The translations under genes were made by a program, and so were the position numbers. From positions 1 to 64,000 of the forward strand of contig JAPTOF010000030.1 in assembly GCA_028554755.1 (NCBI GenBank): 64,000 nt of DNA, given 5' to 3'. The notes below the pieces were generated by a model. It saw only the letters and a program-made list of their open reading frames with translations, ran no database searches and was not told the origin of the DNA. Below, piece by piece: positions 57,724-64,000 of this stretch (positions within the stretch are counted from its first letter, which is position 1; each line of letters opens with the position of its first letter). The stretch comes from Cordia subcordata. Its lineage: Eukaryota; Streptophyta; Magnoliopsida; Boraginales; Cordiaceae.

Positions 57724-58800
57724 TTAATGTGATCATGTATTGCTAACCAAACAATGAAAGCATGTCTAGGAGTATGCCCCTTAAACTAAACAATGTTGTA
57801 CCAATCAACTTTGATTTTTCTTGCCCTAATGTGTTCCCAAGTACGCTTGAAATTGAAATCCCCATTGTTAGAAAAGTTTCAAAAGAAAGAATCATCGATA
57901 TCTTCCATGAGGTTAGTTTTCGGGTACTTAATATGTCCAAGGTGTATTGGCCAAGTCCAAGTGCCATTTGAGTAAAGATCACTAACTTTGGCATAGATTG
58001 GAGGGTAGGAGAAAAGATTGCCCTGATGAGACTCGAGAATGCCCTCCTCATGCCATGCCACTTATCAAGACAAAAGTGAGTGTGCCTTCCATTTCCAAGC
58101 TTTTATGTGAGATGAAGTTCCTTACAATACTTTTACAATGAATAAGGCTCTTAATAATCCAACTACTATCATTGTTGATTGTAGTTGTCCAAATTGACTC
58201 CTCCTTGATGTAGTTCACATGAATCCATTTACTCCAAAAAGTGGGTCTACAATCATGCATTCTCCAAAAGGATTTAAGGAGAAAAGTGGCATTGATGTCC
58301 TTAATTCTTCTAACACCCAATCCACCCTCATCAAGTGGAACATAAATGTCTTGCCAAGCAATCTTTGTCCCCGTGTCTCTCCAAAGGAACGTCCAAAACT
58401 TAGATTTAGCAACTCTCATGGCACCCTTAGGAAGAATCAAAGTACCTGCCTAATATGCATAAATTTGAACAAGGGTTGATTTGACGAGAAGTAATCTACC
58501 AGCATATGAAAGCAATTGGATGGTCCAGTGTTCAAGCTTTTGATTGATCTTCTCAAAGAGTGGAAATTAATTAGTCTTTTGAAGCTTCCTTGAAACAAGA
58601 GGAACCCCCAAATATCGTATAGGAAGTGCGCCCTCTTTGAAATTCACCTTCTCAAGAATAGCCGATTTTACTCCATGTGAAATCCCTCCAAGAAGACATC
58701 ACTTTTAGTGGCATAAACGTTAAGACCCGAGAAAACGTAAAAGACATCCAAAACTTCCAAAATGCAATCAATAGATCAAGGTTGCCTTTGTAGAAAATGA
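57724..58800 (-). pseudogene. LINE k ORF2: RT from the catalytic box through thumb and linker
   Basis: Read right to left it starts at DLFIFYKGNLDLLIAF (just after the catalytic Asps), then VLTFMPLKV. In 58440-58048 it gives MILPKGAMRVAKSKFWTFLW, KIAWQDIYVPLDEGGLGVRR and FWSKWIHVNYIKEESIWTTT, then NGTWTWPIHLGHIKYP, NGDFNFKRTWEHI and GHTPRHAFIVWLAIHDH. The 5' end at 58800 abuts a plus-strand LINE piece. Stops and shifts are frequent. Confidence 0.85.
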
Positions 58801-58990
58801 AGAGATCAATTGGCCAATTCATCTTCAACACATTGAAATCCCAAACTTTGCACCTCATGATGACACTTTGGATAGGTTCACATGGAATCTTACTCCCAAT
58901 GGGGATTTCTCCTTTAAACACACTTTGGAATATACTAGAAGGAAGGGCAATCACTTTGAGGGGTATAACATCATTTGGCATAAGGGGCAT
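58801..58990 (+). pseudogene. LINE l ORF2, short zf-RVT lead-in fragment
   Basis: It reads INWPIHLQHIEIPNFAPHDD, then FTWNLTPNGDFSFKHTLEYT and GYNIIWHKGH, very close to LINE a at the start of the window. It is cut at 58990 by the LTR of the right-hand element. Confidence 0.82.
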
Positions 58991-61452
58991 TGATGTCTGT
59001 CATTTGTGCGTGTTCGCATCTTGTTTTTGCATGCACATTTAAGGGTGTTTAGAGTATAATTGAGTGCACTTAGTACAAAGTTTATGCATATTTGTTAATA
59101 TTTGTACATAATGTATTTAGGTGCATAAATACTATACTAAGTGTTACATTCCATGTTTTAGGAGTGTTTTGGAAGGGTTCAAGCTTATGCGAGGAAGAAA
59201 TGAGCTAACGGATGAAGACCAGAAGAAAAGAAATACAGAAGAGATCATTCTGATCCAGCTGGTCAACTTAGAAGAAGAGCCGGCCGCTCCAGAGAATAAA
59301 AGATTTGAAGTCGGTCGAGTTCCTCAAGAAGCCGATCGACCGGCCATTCTAGAGAGCATCATGATTGAAGCCAGTCGAGCAAGAAAGAGGAGCTGGTCGA
59401 CCGGCTAGGTCGACTGGCTGTGCGCTGAAGAAATCCATAAAAAGCTCGTTTCATCTCATTTTCAAGGGAGGAACTTTTATATCTTAAATTCTAATAAACC
59501 CTAACCCTTTACCCACTTCACAAAACACCCTAAACCACCATCTAAACCCCACTCCAAGCGAGGATTGAAGCATTAAACAAAGATTTGAAGGATTTGTACG
59601 GATTTGGAAGCAAGAATTTAGGGAAGTTCTTGTTGTTCTTTCTCTATTTCTTGTAAATATGTTGCTAGATTAGGCTAGATTTAGGGTTGATTGTTGTTGT
59701 ATATTAGATTAGGGCTTTGAATAATGGATTTGTGTAGATCTTTGGCTCTTAATACATGTTTATTTACATAAATTTATGGCATGATTCAATATGTCTATGT
59801 ATTGGAAATCAAACATGTCTATGTGTTTGTTAAAATGCCTAAGTGAATATGCATGTGTTATTTGTGCTTCAAATGCTCTTATCTACTTATATGGGTGATG
59901 TGATTGTGCTTAATCTCGTGGCTTTGCTTAGTAGAGTAGGCTTCAGCTTTAAATCTAGCTAATAGGTTACATGCTATGCTTAGTCGAGTTTAGGTGCTAG
60001 TCCTTGGCTTTAAATCCAACCAAGCGGATAAGTTAACCTAGACTAGAGTATCCCTCACCCACGTTAGTGTTGGTTAATCGAGCTTTAATGTCACGTAGTG
60101 TTTAGGTGCTAGTCCTTGGCTTTAAGAAGGTGTTTGGTTTGGCTTTTTTTTTGGTCAAACCTGCTTAAAGTTCAATTTAAGCTAATGGACATGTTTGTTT
60201 TAATTAAAAAAATACTTTTTTTAAGTGGCTTTAAGTAGAAAAAAAAAAGCTCCTCCCCCCCCAGCTTCTGCTTTTTTTGGCTTTAAGTATTTTGAAAAAA
60301 AGCATGTTTGACCAAATTTATTTACTACTTTGTCCTTCCCTTTTTATTACTATTCCTAAACTATCCTTACAAACTAAAATATCAATGTAGAAACGTCAAT
60401 ATTTTTCCAACTCTTTTCTTTCCACGTCTAGGGTTCATCCAAAATCCAGGTAAACAATAAAAACTCTTTTTCATATTTTTTATTGGATTAATATTCATAT
60501 ATTTATTGATATTTTTTCTGCTAGCATATATATCTTTAATCGATGAGACATGTTTAACATGAGAGAACAAAATAAATAAATAAATAAAGCTTGAACAGGA
60601 TTGAAGTAAGCTAGTGTTCTTTTTGTGATTCATACTTTCAATTGAATTTTTGTAAAAACTATGTGTAGTATATTTAATAATTTATATATTTATATTATAA
60701 AGTTCTATAAATTAGATGATAAGAATTTAGTGATAATGCATTTAAAAAAATTAAATAATTCTGTTTGTATGGTATTTTACTAGAAATTTTTTTTATGTCC
60801 TTGATGGTCATTTTGAGAATATAAAATGAGCTTTCAGCATTAGTTAACCAAACAGGTAAATGCTTATTTTGACAACTAAAACTTCTATCCAAACATGTAT
60901 TTGCTTAAAGCTAAAATTTAAAAAAAAGCTACTTAAAGCCAAAACTGCTTTAAGTAGCTTTTTTATAAGCCAAACCAAACACCCTCTAAATCCAGCCAAG
61001 AGAATAAGTTCTAAGCACGGATTGCGTAGGCTAGGAGGGATTGGCCCTTAGCTTTAAATCCAGCTAACGGGTTGAACCACTAGTATTGGTTAAGAGAGCC
61101 CCACAACGGCAATAGAAGTCTCGAGCCTTAGATAGACATCATCTGTTATCATAGCCCAAGTCTTGTTGCAATGCAATCGCCCTAGGTCCCCTTCTTCTTT
61201 ATTAGTGTTTCCTTCTTTAGTTTGGCTCCCTTAAGTTCTTCCATAGATTAGTTTTTATTTTCCTTTTTCTGAGCTCTCTTCCATCCTAAAGTAAGTACAC
61301 ACACGTACGTAGCTAGTTTAAGGCACTCGAGCACATAAGGACTAAACCAAGGTAGCCTCCCTGTGGATTCGACCCCGTACTTGCACACACTGTATTACAC
61401 ACGTCCCGTGCACTTGCAGGCTATTTAGGCTTGTGCTCAAATAGCGATATCA
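58991..61452 (+). repeat. 5' LTR of the right-hand Athila-related element (2462 bp incl. MITE)
   Basis: It starts TGATGTCTGTC inside LINE l and ends GCGATATCA just before the PBS. Without the MITE it is about 1.6 kb. It has four copies of a GGCTTTAAATCCARCC unit (59946, 60005, 60117 split by the MITE, 61050) and GGTCGACC palindromes at 59330-59420. The left flank is GGCAT; its partner lies outside the window. Confidence 0.82.
60126..60986. mobile_element. PIF/Harbinger (Tourist-like) MITE, 861 bp
   Basis: Terminal inverted repeats GAAGGTGTTTGGTTTGGCTT (left) and the complement of GAGGGTGTTTGGTTTGGCTT (right) differ at one base. They are flanked by TAA at 60123-60125 and 60987-60989, the 3-bp target typical of PIF/Harbinger. 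The subterminal regions repeat CTTTAAG-type hexamers in both orientations. The interior is AT-rich with no transposase. Excision restores GGCTTTAAATCCAGCC. Confidence 0.88.
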
Positions 61453-61458
61453 AGTTTT

Positions 61459-61476
61459 TGGCGCCGTTGCCGGGGA
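61459..61476 (+). promoter_or_regulatory. Primer binding site, tRNA-Asp type
   Basis: TGGCGCCGTTGCCGGGGA, six bases after the LTR end. From established knowledge this pairs with the 3' end of plant tRNA-Asp and is common in Athila-like elements. Confidence 0.88.
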
Positions 61477-61622
61477 GGCATGATATTGGTTCTTTGTGTA
61501 CTTTTGTGTTTGCGATTGGTTGTTTGCGTGTGCAGTATCTTTACTTGCTTTCCATTTTTTGAAAAAAAAAATTAGAAAAAAAAAATTGACTGTGAAAGGG
61601 TTTTACTTGTGATTCATTGAAT

Positions 61623-63578
61623 ATGACCGATCCTAATGCTTCTTGGTGGTCACTTGTATCCAATTCCCACCACCCAAACGTGTCCCTTATGCATGTTTCT
61701 TGTGTGGAAGTTTCATGCATCCTACCGTTTCTGTCCCCACGAGAATTCCCCACCTAGGGCTAGTGCTACTAATGACCCCTATAGTCATGCAACATCTCAT
61801 GCATTTTCATTTAGTAATCATGACTATAGGGATGCAAATTCTTGTTATTGCAATCATTGTGGAAGCCGTGCTCACTTTTCTAGTGCTTGTCCCATCTTCC
61901 ACCCCTATCCCCGATTGCATGCAATGCCCTATGCCCCTAGCAATCATATGCCTATGCATGCATCTCTATCTAGCTATCATGATTCTAGGGAGCAACATCA
62001 TGCATTTTCATAATGGGGTCAAGATCACTCTTTATTCCATTCACCTTCTAGTTTCGATCGTCCATCTCCAACACCTTCTTTTTCCACCCATTCCTCTCCC
62101 AAGTTTTTTGGTGGTTATGTGCAAAATGATTTTCAACATGACTACCCTTTTCACTCGGTTGAACCCTCTTACATTATTTCTACACTCTCAGAGCAACTAG
62201 ATCAAATGCTTGAGCAATCCCAATCTCTCATCCAATCTAATCAAGAGGAACTAGAGAGTTTTAAGCGAGAATCCAAATCTCTAGGAGAGCGCTTGAAGAG
62301 AATGGCTGAGAGTATGCAACTCATTAGTGAGACTTTTGAGATACCTTTAGAACGAGTTAACGGGATAGAGATGAGACCTAACGATAAGGTGACTAAGGGT
62401 GGAAATGATGATGTATGGGAGAGACATTTAGAATGAGAGATTGATGGAGAGATAACATCTTGTAGTGAGGATGAAGATGAGCTTAATGATAACTTGGTTC
62501 TTGATGACTCTTGTGATTATGTTTTAGAGGAAATAGTACCTATCCTCTTAAGCTTTCAACGTCTCCTATTAAGTCACATGAGCTTTTTCTTTCTCCTCAT
62601 CCCACACATTCTGTACATATGGAGGTTGAGTTTTGTGTCGATAGTACTCAATTGCATTCTGAGTTGGCATTTAGGGAGTTTAGCGCACATTCTCCCCTTG
62701 AGCATTCATGCATACATGATGAAGAATCCGTTGAGTCCCCATTGCCCACTCAATTAGTGTCTACCCTGTATGAAAAGCATGATGGCGAGATGACACCCAC
62801 TAGTGATGAATGTATTGATGAATTTAAAGAGACTGTAGCTAGTGAAGGTTTAAAGTCATCCACTGGGGAAAACAAGACATCATTTTCGGAGATTTTAGAT
62901 GATAAGTTTCTTGGAGTTAAGAATCATGATGTTGAAGAGAATAGCAACTCTAAGAAAACACATAAGAAAGGAATTGATGTGCTTGGAAGAATGATCTATG
63001 GGTCTCTTTGGATGTTTGATGATTGATTGATGGAAATAGAGCCCATTAAGATCGAATCCACCCTTCGTGAGGAGTTAAAATGACCTAGGCTTGATCATGT
63101 TATATCTTGTGGAGAAGAAGAGTGTAGTACATCCACCTCCTATATCGTTGCTCCTTCTTCTCCAAATGTCATTCCAACCTCCATTTCCCATTCCATTGAG
63201 TCTTCCTTTTTGGAGCTCACGTTTGTGCCTTCATGCATAGAACATTTTCATCTAGGGTTAGAAAGCATGTTTCCCATGTTGCATGCATTAGACCTATCTT
63301 TGACCTATGGGGAAAGTGTGTTCCTAACCCTTGATTATGAGAAGAAGGCATTGGGGTGGCTAATTAAAGAGCAAGCGGGACATGATTCTTCACGTTTGAG
63401 CATGCTTCATTCCACACTTGCGCATTCATTTGATATTTTAGGGTGGGATCTTGAAAAGGTGTCCATCATGCATTCATTGCCCCAACCTTTAGTGCATGAC
63501 CCTTTTCCTTCTACGTTCTGTGCTTTGATGATTATCTGGCAATTTGTGCCACACAACTTTAAACATATTTTACTCTAA
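61623..63578 (+). pseudogene. Unrecognised retroelement ORF with two zinc knuckles and a coiled coil
   Basis: It starts MTDPNASWW 146 bases after the PBS. About 652 codons, broken by three shifts (about 61660, 61730, 62545) and four stops (62011, 62434, 63024, 63078). The N-terminal part holds two CCHC patterns: CFLCGSFMHP, with the last Cys displaced by the second shift, and an intact CNHCGSRAHFSSAC. A His/Ser/Pro-rich stretch follows, then a coiled-coil-like helix at 62185-62350 (ISTLSEQLDQMLEQSQSLIQ, then GERLKRMAESMQL). An acidic middle and a C-terminal segment (63210-63578: HFHLGLESMFPMLHALDLSL, then HSFDILGWDLEKVSI) complete it. It does not look like the gag at 23157-24578. The zinc knuckles suggest RNA binding; that role is inferred. 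Confidence 0.7.
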
Positions 63579-63600
63579 CATTGGCGCCCGGCTAGAGGCG

Positions 63601-63632
63601 TTAAATCCAGCGCTACTAGGAGGCACCCTAGG
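63601..63632 (+). other. Conserved post-ORF motif of Athila-related elements
   Basis: CAGCGCTACTAGGAGGCACC and the following CTAGGC lie just after the ORF stop. The element at 16131-26772 has AGCGCTACTAAGAGGCAACC and CTAGGT on the minus strand (19567-19541), again just after its last ORF. The CCTAGG end can pair with CTAGG inside the motif as a small hairpin. Confidence 0.65.
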
Positions 63633-64000
63633 CTTGTTCATATTTTTCTTATTTTTCTTGTATTTATTTGCCTTTGCCTTTGTATATAGTAGATTAGTTT
63701 TCTTGTACTTATTCTTGCTTTGTACATAATAGATTAGATTGCTTTTGTTTATCTTACCTTTTTATATTTTAGGATTTCTTTTGTTTATTTTAATTCTTAG
63801 TAGGTTAGATTTTTACTCCTTTACTTGTTCTTGCTTCTTTCCTTCATTTGTGCATCAATCCCTTACCCCGTGTTTACATCCTTGTTTATCATTTCAAATG
63901 TCAATGTGAGCTTGCATAGCATATCTTCTAATCTCTTCTTTGTTTTTTGAGCATTAGTGCTTTCCACAAAAGATAGAGCCTAATAGATCATTGGATTGTC
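63633..64000 (+). other. Noncoding internal region of the right-hand element
   Basis: T-rich, with repeated TTATTTTTCTTGTATTTATT-like runs and two copies of a GTATATAGTAGATTAG-like unit (63680-63740). No ORF, PPT or LTR is visible before the window ends. Confidence 0.55.

Larger units (their letters stand above)
58991..64000 (+). mobile_element. Athila-related element with a non-standard ORF (left part; continues past the window)
   Basis: LTR 58991-61452, tRNA-Asp-like PBS 61459-61476, one degenerate ORF 61623-63578, a post-ORF motif at 63601-63632, then noncoding to the window end. Relationship to the element at 16131-26772 is shown by shared LTR blocks (TTGGCTTTAAATCCAGCCAA, GGTCGACC palindromes), the PBS and the post-ORF motif. 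No protease, RT or integrase is seen in the first 2.5 kb of the internal region, so this is probably a non-autonomous derivative. The right LTR is not in the window. Confidence 0.75.

Noticed and set aside
58801..58990. Twin priming as the cause of the inverted LINE piece at 58800
   Set aside because: In twin priming the inverted part lies upstream of the other part in the RNA; here it is the downstream zf-RVT lead-in, which LINE k already contains in its own body.
61459..61476. A tRNA gene near the GGCGCCGTTGCCGGGGA sequence
   Set aside because: Only the 3'-end complement is present, next to an LTR; it is a primer binding site. The same holds for TGGTATCAGAGC at 27572 and 48387.
61643..62200. 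The 185-codon frame starting MVVTCIQF as the main product of the right-hand element
   Set aside because: After the first zinc knuckle it leaves the frame that carries the second knuckle and the coiled coil and becomes hydrophobic low-complexity; it is an out-of-frame reading caused by a shift.
1..64000. A host protein-coding gene, CRISPR array or organelle fragment
   Set aside because: Every longer frame is explained by LINE, copia or gypsy sequence, and no array of spaced direct repeats or rRNA/tRNA sequence was found.

Overview
This 64 kb window is plant nuclear DNA made almost entirely of nested retrotransposons. I found no host gene, tRNA gene, rRNA gene or CRISPR array. A plant is indicated by L1-clade LINEs with a DUF4283/zinc-knuckle ORF1 and a zf-RVT tail on ORF2, by Ty1/copia elements primed from initiator tRNA-Met, by Athila-type Ty3/gypsy elements with a tRNA-Asp-like primer site, and by a Tourist-like MITE. 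The species cannot be told from sequence alone.

Layout. 1-5517: LINE pieces, including a minus-strand LINE (1071-3860) that carries ORF1 only and sits inside a plus-strand LINE. 5518-5767 and 30562-34215: one minus-strand LINE (d) split by a 24.8 kb nest (5768-30561) flanked by ATCCA duplications. That nest holds two minus-strand copia copies (A1, A2), and A2 is itself split by an Athila-like element (16131-26772). 34216-41039: LINEs e, f, g and h, several inserted into each other. 41040-51370: a copia composite flanked by ACCTT duplications whose interior runs opposite to its two outer LTRs. 51371-58990: more LINE pieces, with a solo copia LTR (55828-57723, TTAAT duplication). 58991-64000: the left part of a plus-strand Athila-related element with a 2.5 kb LTR containing a MITE, a tRNA-Asp-like PBS, and an unusual ORF with two zinc knuckles but no recognisable gag-pol.

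Insertion order is unusually readable. At four junctions, removing the insert and one copy of the duplication restores a continuous LINE reading frame (5767/30562, 41039/51371, 55827/57724, 1070/3861). All coding regions are broken by stops, frameshifts or deletions, so I annotate them as pseudogenes. The best preserved is the copia B gag-pol (42841-46765), with two 1-nt frameshifts and three premature stops.

Most worth following up: the ORF1-only LINE; the ATGA overlap of LINE ORF1 stop and ORF2 start in two independent copies; the inverted-interior copia composite; the two-zinc-knuckle ORF of the right-hand element; and a 20-bp palindrome-rich motif (GTCGACCTAGCCGGTCGACC) shared, in the same relative orientation, by copia leaders and Athila LTRs.
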